Shown: piece by piece, positions 1 through 6,064 of the stretch
Layout: each line of letters opens with the position of its first letter
How positions within the stretch are numbered: position 1 is the stretch's first letter
Assembly: GCA_944329505.1 (NCBI GenBank)
Contig: CALVIJ010000023.1
Coordinates: 1 to 10,920, forward strand
DNA: 10,920 nt
Direction: 5' to 3'
Source of the DNA: an uncultured Bacilli bacterium
Lineage (GTDB): Bacteria; Bacillota_I; Bacilli_A; RF39; UBA660
Program-made: the position numbers and the translations under genes
Notes under the pieces: generated by a model
The model's input: only the letters and a program-made list of their open reading frames with translations
Databases searched by the model: none
Told to the model about the DNA's origin: nothing

Positions 1-2
1 AA

Positions 3-947
3 AAAAACTTTAAATTTTTGTCAGAGTTTTTGTTTGAACCTAAAATTATTGATGGTGGGTTTGACGAAGAGGTTTTTGAAACTCAAAAAGAAAAATTATT
101 AGAATATTACCGTACTTTAAAGGATAGACCACAAAACTATGCGGGTAGTCGTTTATCTGAAGAGATGCAGATAAAGAAATATAAAGTTATGAAGTTAGAT
201 GAACTTATTCAAGAAATTGAAAGTTTGACTTCTAAAGAGCTTTATGATTTCTATAAGATGGTTATGGATAGTGGTAAATTAGATATTTTTGTAAGTGGTG
301 ATGTTGATCCTGAGGAGATTCGTGAAATTATTTCTAAGGTGATTCAATTTAAAGGCTTCAAAAGAGGCAATATAAATCATTTGGTTAAACAAAATGATTA
401 TAATGAAAAAGCTAATATTATTATCGAATCTTCTAGTAATACTCAAAGTAATTTAATTGTTGGATGTAAGTTATTAGATTTAACAGAGTTTGAAAGGAAA
501 TATGTTTTTGTTTTATATTCTTGGATTTTAGGTGGTGGAATGAATTCGCTTTTGACTCAAACAGTTAGAGAGGAAAATTCACTTTGTTATTACATTTATG
601 CGGCCCGTCAAAATCTATTTGAAACAATGAAGATATATGCCGGTATAAATGGAGATGATTTTGAAAAGACATATTCACTTATTCAAGAAGAGATGAGTAA
701 TATGAAAAAAGGAAATTTTTCTTCAGAGTTATTTGAGGGTGTTAAGGAGATTTATTATAATTCACTTGTTAAGATTGAAGATGGTCAAAGTGATTTAGTT
801 GGTAGTTATACATCTGAATTATTTGTAGGTAATGATAGTATAGAGAAAAGAAGAGTGCAAATGGAAAAGGTTACTAAAGAAGATGTTATGAATTTGGCTA
901 AAAAGGTTCATATTGATACCGTTTACTTACTAAAAGGAGAAAGATAA
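3..947 (+). CDS. ymfF: M16B peptidase-like protein YmfF, C-terminal part (5' end outside window)
   Basis: The reading frame is open to the left edge (codons for K-N-F-K precede the first TTG at 18), so this is the C-terminal part of a longer protein; full-length members are about 420 residues, so roughly 110 are missing. The fragment has the M16 half-domain linker (FETQKEKLLEYYRTLKDRP) and, in the second M16 domain, the conserved R/Y substrate-binding motif (TVREENSLCYYIYAA). The part that would carry or lack the zinc motif HxxEH lies outside the window. It is followed after one base by a second M16 gene in the same operon, the ymfF-ymfH arrangement of Bacillota. In Bacillus these proteins have been linked to EF-P 5-aminopentanol modification (family knowledge, not visible here). 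M16B pairs also occur in peptide-maturation operons such as albE/albF, but no precursor peptide or radical SAM gene is seen nearby. Confidence 0.85.
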   Translation, partial: KNFKFLSEFLFEPKIIDGGFDEEVFETQKEKLLEYYRTLKDRPQNYAGSRLSEEMQIKKYKVMKLDELIQEIESLTSKELYDFYKMVMDSGKLDIFVSGDVDPEEIREIISKVIQFKGFKRGNINHLVKQNDYNEKANIIIESSSNTQSNLIVGCKLLDLTEFERKYVFVLYSWILGGGMNSLLTQTVREENSLCYYIYAARQNLFETMKIYAGINGDDFEKTYSLIQEEMSNMKKGNFSSELFEGVKEIYYNSLVKIEDGQSDLVGSYTSELFVGNDSIEKRRVQMEKVTKEDVMNLAKKVHIDTVYLLKGER

Positions 948-948
948 T

Positions 949-2235
949 ATGGATAAAAAAAGTTATAATGGTCTTAATTTAGATGTGTATGAAGAAGTTT
1001 TAGATAATGGTCTTAGGGTTTATATTAGTCCTATACCAAGACATACTATTCATGCGAGAATAACAACTTTCTTTGGTGGCTCCATCTTGGAATTTAAAAT
1101 GGATGGGGATAATGATTTTACAAAAGTTCCTGGTGGAGTTGCGCACTTTTTAGAACATAAAATGTTTGAAAAAAAGGATGGTAAAGATCCTTTAGCTATT
1201 TATGAAAATAATGGAGCTTCTGGTAATGCTTTTACTAATGAGTTTGTAACCGCTTATCATTTTACTGGAGCTGGACATTTTTATGAGAATTTGGAAACTT
1301 TACTTAAATGTGTTCATGAACCTTATTTTACTGATGAAAATGTTTTAAAGGAAAAGGGGATTATTTCTCAAGAAAAGAAACAAGATTTAGATAATCCATT
1401 TTCCATTGTTTATGATAGAAGTCTTTTAAATACTTTTCATAATTTAGATTTTAAAAATACAGTTTTGGGAAGTTTAGAAGATATTAATTCAATTACTAAA
1501 GAGGATTTATATAATTGTTATAATACTTTTTATCACCCAAGTAATATGATACTTACTATTAGTGGTGAAGTGGATGCACAAAAGACAATTGATTTTATTA
1601 AAGAGTTTTATAAGAGGTATGATTTTAAGAAAAGACCAAAGGTAGAGGTTAAACATAAAGATGAACCGGAGACTGTAGTTAAAGATAAAGACATTATTTA
1701 TATGGATAATTTATCTAAAGAGATTTTAATTAATTATAAAGTTAAAAAACCAACTAGTATTAAAGATACTTATTTAAATAGAATTTATTTTTCATTTTTA
1801 CTCGATATGAAGTTTGGAGCTATTGCTCCTATTACTGATGTTTTTGCGAAAAATAAAGATTTAATATCTCCAGTATCTTCTTATTTGGAACCGGTAGATG
1901 ATTATTATGTTATTTTGTTTAATGCGACAGTTAAAGATAATGAAGATGAAATTATTGATTTAATAGATAAGACAATTAAAGATTTTAATTTTGATGAGAA
2001 AGATTTTAATTTAATTAAGAAAGCTGTTTTGAATTCGACTGTACTTTCTACTGAAAATTCAAGTGGTATATGTAATATGATTTCTAATCAAGTTTATTTC
2101 TTTGGTGAACCTATCTATGATATGTATGATAAGTTAAAAGGTTTGAACTTTGAAACATTTGAAAACTTTATTAAGGATATTAATTTAAATAATAGAAGTA
2201 TCGTTATTTTAGATAATAAAAACTTAAGAGGCTAG
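949..2235 (+). CDS. ymfH: M16B zinc metallopeptidase YmfH
   Basis: The 428-residue length is full for the family. The inverted zinc motif is intact: H66-F-L-E69-H70, with E142 in the IISQEKKQ segment as the likely third metal ligand. The second half lacks the R-E-x-x-x-L-x-Y substrate motif that the upstream protein has, which fits an M16B heterodimer where one subunit supplies zinc and the other the substrate clamp. No signal peptide is visible, so a cytoplasmic location is expected. The ATG lies one base after the ymfF stop, with AAAGGAGA (about 933-940) as ribosome binding site, so the genes are co-transcribed and probably translationally coupled. The TAG stop sits in the loop of a terminator hairpin, and the last 12 bases overlap the convergent yigZ gene. 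Role in EF-P modification is by family analogy only. Confidence 0.9.
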   Translation: MDKKSYNGLNLDVYEEVLDNGLRVYISPIPRHTIHARITTFFGGSILEFKMDGDNDFTKVPGGVAHFLEHKMFEKKDGKDPLAIYENNGASGNAFTNEFVTAYHFTGAGHFYENLETLLKCVHEPYFTDENVLKEKGIISQEKKQDLDNPFSIVYDRSLLNTFHNLDFKNTVLGSLEDINSITKEDLYNCYNTFYHPSNMILTISGEVDAQKTIDFIKEFYKRYDFKKRPKVEVKHKDEPETVVKDKDIIYMDNLSKEILINYKVKKPTSIKDTYLNRIYFSFLLDMKFGAIAPITDVFAKNKDLISPVSSYLEPVDDYYVILFNATVKDNEDEIIDLIDKTIKDFNFDEKDFNLIKKAVLNSTVLSTENSSGICNMISNQVYFFGEPIYDMYDKLKGLNFETFENFIKDINLNNRSIVILDNKNLRG

Positions 2236-2262
2236 AGTTATTGGCTTCTTAAGTTTTATTTT
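2218..2262. terminator. Bidirectional terminator shared by ymfH and yigZ
   Basis: A 14-bp stem pairs 2219-2232 with 2244-2257 (one G-U pair) around an 11-nt loop. On the + strand it is followed by TTTTATTTT; on the minus strand by TTTTTATTA. Each arm is coding sequence for one of the two convergent genes. The ymfH TAG stop (2233-2235) is in the loop and the yigZ TAA stop (2226-2224) is in the stem. Confidence 0.78.
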
Positions 2263-2808
2263 GGATAAATTGATTAATTCATTTTCTATCTGTTTTAGTT
2301 TTTCTTCGGTAATGTTAAAGGTGTAGGTAATATTTGTTTGATAATCTTTTTGAGTGTTTATATTTTTTAATAAGTAATCTATTTGTTTTAAATTTTCATA
2401 TGGAAATTCGATGGTTAGAGTGAAACCATTTACTAAGTTGACAATATTTGCTTTGTTTAAAGCTATACTTGTGGAAGAACTATAGGCTCTGATTAAGCCA
2501 CCGGCTCCTAGTTTAATTCCACCAAAGTATCTAATTACTACACATAAGATATTGGTTAAATCATTTTGTTTTAAGACATTTAAAATAGGTAAGCCGGCTG
2601 TACCACTCGGTTCACCATTATCGGAACATTTTTCTTTATTATTTATTATATAAGCATAACAGTAGTGAGTGGCATCTTTGTATATTTTTTTAATATTTTC
2701 TAGCTTTTTTTTTATTTCATCTATGTCATTTATTTTTATCAATACTGTGATGAATCTTGATCTATTAATAATTATTTCATTAGTTATATCTTCTTTTATT
2801 GATTTCAT
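2224..2808 (-). CDS. yigZ: YigZ/IMPACT family protein (YvyE-like)
   Basis: The protein has 194 residues from the chosen start. The UPF0029/IMPACT N-terminal domain is clear (residues about 6-115), with the hallmark stretches CSDNGEPSGTAGLPIL (61-76) and RYFGGIKLGAGGLIRAYS (93-110). A DUF1949-type ferredoxin-like C-terminal domain follows. The family is related to eukaryotic IMPACT/YIH1 and suspected to act in translation; its biochemical role in bacteria is not settled. An ATG 33 bases further upstream (at 2841) would add MLFSYNETGDI. I reject it because a TTGTTT-17-TATAAT promoter overlaps that extension, the RBS-like GGTGAT sits just before the 2808 ATG, and family members begin at about this point. 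The resulting leader is only about 10 nt. The gene is convergent with ymfH and overlaps it by 12 bases. Confidence 0.92.
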   Translation of the reverse strand: MKSIKEDITNEIIINRSRFITVLIKINDIDEIKKKLENIKKIYKDATHYCYAYIINNKEKCSDNGEPSGTAGLPILNVLKQNDLTNILCVVIRYFGGIKLGAGGLIRAYSSSTSIALNKANIVNLVNGFTLTIEFPYENLKQIDYLLKNINTQKDYQTNITYTFNITEEKLKQIENELINLSKIKLKKPITLAS

Positions 2809-2823
2809 GATATCACCAGTTTC

Positions 2824-2852
2824 ATTATAAGAAAAAAGCATGAAAAAAACAA
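2824..2852 (-). promoter_or_regulatory. Sigma-A type promoter of yigZ
   Basis: On the minus strand, the -35 TTGTTT (2852-2847) and -10 TATAAT (2829-2824) are separated by exactly 17 bp. The -35 lies within the 3' arm of the terminator of the upstream gene. The predicted start site (near 2817) leaves a very short leader before the ATG at 2808. Confidence 0.7.
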
Positions 2853-2871
2853 GATTTAATTATCTTGTTTT
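2843..2871 (-). terminator. Rho-independent terminator of the Tat-like exported protein gene
   Basis: On the minus strand a 10-bp stem (2871-2862 with 2855-2846) surrounds a 6-nt loop and runs into a T tract. The last three codons (K-T-R) form the 5' arm, and the TAA stop (2862-2860) runs from the end of that arm into the loop, so the hairpin overlaps the coding sequence. Confidence 0.8.
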
Positions 2872-3327
2872 CACCGAATTCAATATCCCGTTGTTTTGAG
2901 CTAATACATCTGAATGGTGTTTTTGAAGACTACTGATTAGTGATTCATCTTCAGATGATAGAGTGTAATTTACACTATCTTTTGTAGTAATAGAAAGATT
3001 TGGGAATGGATGAGACATTTCTTCGTTAGCTTTTGGTAAAGTATGGATGTCACAAGCATCATAAGGAATAATGTTTTTGTCTAGTAATTCTTCTATAAAC
3101 TCATTTTCGCTTCCTTGTATAATTCCATTACCACTTAAAGCTATATAGAAATGTCCACTTTGTTTGTTTTCTAGGAATAAAAATTCGCCTGGATTAACTT
3201 CGACGTTTGTTATGTATTTTTCTTTATATGAAGTGTTTTGCTTTATGGTAGCGCCACCAATGAATCCTGCAAGACCTACACCACACATTAATAAAAAGTT
3301 TCTTCTTGATAAATTTATGTTTTTCAT
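2860..3327 (-). CDS. Small exported protein with twin-arginine-like signal, function unknown
   Basis: The protein has 155 residues. I do not recognise the mature domain. The N-terminus MKNINLSRRNFLLMCGVG matches the twin-arginine pattern S-R-R-x-F-L followed by a moderately hydrophobic, glycine-rich stretch (residues 11-26). A lipobox reading (L-L-M-C15) is poor because the residue before Cys is Met. The remaining part is soluble and has a phrase GEFLFLENKQSGHFYIALSGNGII (48-71) that looks like beta structure, plus two cysteines (C15 in the signal, C92). The start at 3327 is preferred over the ATG at 3351 because AAGGAGGGAA lies 3-4 bases upstream of it, with the GGAGG core about 6 bases from the ATG. 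A consensus promoter lies upstream, divergent from uvrC, and a terminator overlaps the stop. Whether the genome encodes TatA/TatC cannot be seen; the segment could instead serve as an uncleaved membrane anchor. Confidence 0.75.
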   Translation of the reverse strand: MKNINLSRRNFLLMCGVGLAGFIGGATIKQNTSYKEKYITNVEVNPGEFLFLENKQSGHFYIALSGNGIIQGSENEFIEELLDKNIIPYDACDIHTLPKANEEMSHPFPNLSITTKDSVNYTLSSEDESLISSLQKHHSDVLAQNNGILNSVKTR

Positions 3328-3353
3328 AATTTCCCTCCTTTTTACAAGCATGT

Positions 3354-3381
3354 ATTATACTATAATTATTATTTTTGTCAA
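3354..3381 (-). promoter_or_regulatory. Consensus promoter of the Tat-like protein gene
   Basis: On the minus strand, perfect TTGACA (3381-3376) and perfect TATAAT (3359-3354) are separated by 16 bp. The expected transcript start is about 20 bases upstream of the AAGGAGGGAA ribosome binding site, which supports the ATG at 3327. Confidence 0.85.
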
Positions 3382-3395
3382 ATTTACGCTTAATC

Positions 3396-3424
3396 TTGAT
3401 TAAATGGTAATATTTCATTATAAT
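3396..3424 (+). promoter_or_regulatory. Promoter of uvrC
   Basis: TTGATT (3396-3401) and TATAAT (3419-3424) are 17 bp apart. The promoter is back-to-back with the minus-strand promoter at 3354-3381; the two -35 boxes are 14 bp apart. I see no LexA-type (CGAAC-N4-GTTCG) operator here, so SOS control is not supported by the sequence. Confidence 0.75.
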
Positions 3425-3446
3425 TATTGGAAGAGGTGAGGAGTTT

Positions 3447-5213
3447 ATGGTTTTAGAAAAATTGAAGTTAGTACCACATAAACCTGGGTGTTATTTAATG
3501 AAAAATAAAGACGGGGTAATTATATATGTTGGTAAAGCTAAAGATTTAAGAAATAGACTTAATTCTTATTTTCACTCTTCACATACTGGAAAAACCGCAC
3601 GCTTGGTTAGTGAAATTGCGGATTTTGATTATATTGTTGTATCTTCAGAGACAGAGTCTTTGATATTAGAAATTAATTTAATTAAAAAACATGATCCTAA
3701 ATATAATATTTTGCTTAGGGATGATAAAAGTTATCCAGATATTGAACTTACAGAAGAGAGTGTTCCTAGATTACTTGTAGTTAGAAATGTTCATAAGAAA
3801 AAGAAAAAAACTAGATTATTTGGACCTTATCCAAATGTTTATGCGGCTAGAAAAGTAGTTAATTTATTAAATAGATTATATCCACTCAGAAAGTGTAGGA
3901 CATATCAAAAAAGGCCATGTTTATATTTTCATATTGGTCAGTGTTTAGGTTATTGTACTAATAATGTTTCTAAAGAAAAAGTCGAGAAAATGGAAAAGGA
4001 TATAGTTAGCTTTTTAAAAGGGAATCATGAGATTGTTACAGATAAATTAAAAGAGGAAATTCAAAAAGAAAGTGATGCTCTGCACTTTGAAAAAGCTTTG
4101 GAACTTAAGAATTTACTCGATGATATCAATGTTATTTTAGTTAAACAAAAAATTGAGGTTAGTGATAATGTCGATAGAGATATATTTGGATACTTTAGTG
4201 ATGGCAATTATTTAAGTGTATTTGTATTATTTGTAAGAGGTAGTAAGATAAGTGGTCACCACCATCAAATTATTCCTTTAATCGATGAAGAGGGAGAAGA
4301 ACTTACTAGATATATAGCTAAATTTTATGATAAAGCATTAATTCCTAAAGAGATTTTAGTACCTAATATTGTAGATAGTGATTTACTTTCTGATTATTTT
4401 AAGGTTAAGGTTAAAATTCCGGAAAAAGGAGTTAAGAAAAAACTTGTCGATATGGCATCTGATAATGCGAAGAAACAATTAGAAGATGAAATAGAACTTG
4501 TGATTAAAAACGAAGAAAAGACTATTAAAGCAAATGAAGAGTTGAGAGAAGTTTTAGGCTTAGATAAATTAGATAGAATAGAACTATTTGATAATGCACA
4601 TTTATTTGGAACTTATAATGTTTCTGGTATGGTTGTATTTATTGATGGAATGCCGGCTAAAAATGAATATCGTAAATTTAAAATATCTGTCGATAAGAAT
4701 GATGATTATGGAACAATGAGAGAAGTTGTTTATAGAAGATATTTTAGAGTTTTGAAAGATAATTTAGTTAGACCTGATTTAATTATTGTTGATGGTGGAA
4801 TAGGTCAGATGAACGTTGCTAAAGAGGTATTAGATAGTTTAGGTATAAATATTAATTTAGTCGGTTTAAAGAAAGATGATAAACACTCAACTAATGCATT
4901 AGTTACTTTTGATGGTGAAATTCCAGTTGAAAAACGTAGTAATTTATTTCATTATTTGGAAAGAATGCAGGATGAAGTTCATAACTTTACTATTAATTAT
5001 CATAAGCAAATTAGAAGTAAGGGACTTTATGCTTCTATATTAGATGATATTCCAGGTATTGGTACTGAGCGTAAAAAAGCTTTGCTTAAAAAATATAAAA
5101 CAGTTGAGAACATGCGAAAACAAAGTGTGGAAGAGTTATCTACAGTTTTACCTCATAAGGTGGCTGAAGAGCTTAAAAATATATTGGAAAATATGAAAGA
5201 AGAAAACAACTAA
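3447..5213 (+). CDS. uvrC: Excinuclease ABC subunit C (UvrC)
   Basis: The protein has 588 residues, full length for the family. It makes the dual incisions in nucleotide excision repair with UvrA and UvrB. Domains run in the usual order. The GIY-YIG nuclease (about 10-90) has GCYLM, IIYVGKAKDLRNR and E75 as candidate catalytic residues. A four-cysteine cluster at C150, C158, C166 and C170 corresponds to the Fe-S/metal site of UvrC. The UvrB-binding UVR segment lies near 196-230. The RNase H-like endonuclease domain has D382 (LFDNAHLFGT), D419/D420, D449 (IIVDGGIGQ) and H512 (DEVHNF). Tandem helix-hairpin-helix motifs end the protein (DIPGIGTERKKALLKKY, 534-550). The start is supported by a GAGGTGAGGAG site just upstream. 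It is a single-gene transcript, with its own promoter and terminator. Confidence 0.97.
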   Translation: MVLEKLKLVPHKPGCYLMKNKDGVIIYVGKAKDLRNRLNSYFHSSHTGKTARLVSEIADFDYIVVSSETESLILEINLIKKHDPKYNILLRDDKSYPDIELTEESVPRLLVVRNVHKKKKKTRLFGPYPNVYAARKVVNLLNRLYPLRKCRTYQKRPCLYFHIGQCLGYCTNNVSKEKVEKMEKDIVSFLKGNHEIVTDKLKEEIQKESDALHFEKALELKNLLDDINVILVKQKIEVSDNVDRDIFGYFSDGNYLSVFVLFVRGSKISGHHHQIIPLIDEEGEELTRYIAKFYDKALIPKEILVPNIVDSDLLSDYFKVKVKIPEKGVKKKLVDMASDNAKKQLEDEIELVIKNEEKTIKANEELREVLGLDKLDRIELFDNAHLFGTYNVSGMVVFIDGMPAKNEYRKFKISVDKNDDYGTMREVVYRRYFRVLKDNLVRPDLIIVDGGIGQMNVAKEVLDSLGININLVGLKKDDKHSTNALVTFDGEIPVEKRSNLFHYLERMQDEVHNFTINYHKQIRSKGLYASILDDIPGIGTERKKALLKKYKTVENMRKQSVEELSTVLPHKVAEELKNILENMKEENN

Positions 5214-5219
5214 ATCTTA

Positions 5220-5277
5220 CTTTGTGTAAACAAAGAATTAAAACAAGTGATTTATTTAAGGAATTACTTGTTTTTTT
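5220..5277 (+). terminator. uvrC terminator, preceded by a small GNRA-type hairpin
   Basis: A 13-bp stem (5240-5252 with 5262-5274, one G-U pair) around a 9-nt loop is followed by further T residues to 5277. Just upstream, 5220-5235 forms a separate 6-bp hairpin CTTTGT/ACAAAG closed by a GTAA loop, which would be a GNRA tetraloop in RNA. Confidence 0.85.
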
Positions 5278-5427
5278 GTCAATAAGATTTTTTGAATTTT
5301 AAGAAATATTTAAAAAATAGTGGTTAAAAAAATTTTTAATAAATTTTAAGTCATTATTAAGCATTGAAATATAAGGGCAGGTTAGTGCAAAAGGGAAAAA
5401 TGAAGGTAAAAATCAACTCGACAAAAC
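5278..5427. other. AT-rich intergenic stretch without a recognised feature
   Basis: About 150 bases between the uvrC terminator and the next promoter. The left half is long A and T runs with imperfect palindromes (for example TTAAAAAAATTTTTAA). The right half is more purine-rich (ATAAGGGCAGG, GCAAAAGGGAAAAATG). I found no riboswitch fold, operator or convincing gene. A 16-codon frame (5400-5450) exists but runs into the promoter of the next gene. Confidence 0.5.
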
Positions 5428-5456
5428 TTTACATTTTTTTCATATTTTGATATAGT
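5428..5456 (+). promoter_or_regulatory. Promoter of the EF-hand protein / phosphodiester glycosidase operon
   Basis: TTTACA (5428-5433) and TATAGT (5451-5456) are 17 bp apart. Transcription would begin near 5463, which rules out a TTG start at 5456 for the following gene. Confidence 0.65.
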
Positions 5457-5482
5457 TGTATAAGATAAGAGGGTGCGCTTAT

Positions 5483-6064
5483 ATGAAGAAGTCTTTAACA
5501 ATAATTGGGATTGTAGTATTAATTATTGCTATTATATTTATAGGTGCTTGGGTTTGGTTTTCCGGTTTAAAAGAAGATAGGGCGGTTACACAAGCGAAAA
5601 TGGATGCGATAGTGGAAGCTTATCCTACATTTAATCAAGCTGTTAATGATTTTTCTAATTTAAGAAATCAATTTTACGAATATAAGGAAGATTTATATTT
5701 AGAAACTTTAAGAGATAATGCGGAGGCTTGGAATAGTTTTATTCAAAGTTATGCGAATGGTATTCAAAAGGTTGAAGATAGCGCGAAAGCTTTAAAAGAA
5801 AATTGTGATATAGAGTATGGTGATGTAAACGCTAGTACAAAATGCACGAATTTTAAAGTAAACTATGAAGCGGCTCAAAACTATTATATAAGTGATGTTA
5901 AATTATATAATACTATGGTTTCAGAATATAAAAAATATAATGCTGAAAATGGTGGTCAATATCCAACAGTAAATGAGGCTGAGTACGTTATTTATAAAGA
6001 TTATATCGATGCAGATGGTGATGGAGAATTTTTCGGGAAAGAAGAGGTAAATGCAAATGAATAA
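5483..6064 (+). CDS. Membrane-anchored protein with C-terminal EF-hand-like loop, function unknown
   Basis: The protein has 193 residues. No family is recognised. A hydrophobic segment at residues 4-27 acts as an N-terminal anchor or uncleaved signal, leaving about 165 residues outside the membrane. The outer part looks mostly helical, rich in charged and aromatic residues, with two cysteines (C108 and C121) that could form a disulfide. Near the end, D176-A-D178-G-D180-G181-E-F-F-G-K-E187 fits the 12-residue EF-hand calcium loop (D1, D3, D5, G6, E12), preceded by YVIYKDYI and with little room for an exit helix. This is a single loop of the kind seen in dockerin or Excalibur-type domains. The ATG at 5483 is chosen because it follows AGAGGGTG with normal spacing and lies downstream of the promoter. 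Its end overlaps the next gene by 8 bases, so they are likely coupled. Confidence 0.75.
   Translation: MKKSLTIIGIVVLIIAIIFIGAWVWFSGLKEDRAVTQAKMDAIVEAYPTFNQAVNDFSNLRNQFYEYKEDLYLETLRDNAEAWNSFIQSYANGIQKVEDSAKALKENCDIEYGDVNASTKCTNFKVNYEAAQNYYISDVKLYNTMVSEYKKYNAENGGQYPTVNEAEYVIYKDYIDADGDGEFFGKEEVNANE
6044..6047 (+). promoter_or_regulatory. RBS inside the EF-hand gene that decides the glycosidase start
   Basis: GAGG at 6044-6047 is 9 bases from the ATG at 6057 but only 3 from the ATG at 6051. The spacing favours 6057. These bases also encode the last residues of the upstream protein's EF-hand-like loop (E187-E188). Confidence 0.6.

Noticed and set aside
3252..3327. Lipoprotein signal at L-L-M-C15
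   Set aside because: The residue before Cys is Met rather than G, A or S, and the twin-arginine pattern explains the segment better.
3164..3418. Overlapping frames on both strands across the Tat-like gene start and the divergent promoters
   Set aside because: They shadow a better supported gene, cross two consensus promoters and lack ribosome binding sites.
3382..3446. LexA/SOS operator in front of uvrC
   Set aside because: No CGAAC-N4-GTTCG or similar palindrome is present; only a basic promoter and ribosome site are visible.
5400..5450. 16-codon frame with AAAGGG upstream (MKVKINSTKLYIFFIF)
   Set aside because: Its end lies within the -35 and spacer of the next promoter, and such short frames are expected by chance in this AT-rich sequence.
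5278..5482. Riboswitch or CRISPR-like element in the uvrC downstream gap
   Set aside because: No recurring spaced repeats or recognisable aptamer motifs were found; the leader of the next gene would be only about 20 bases.
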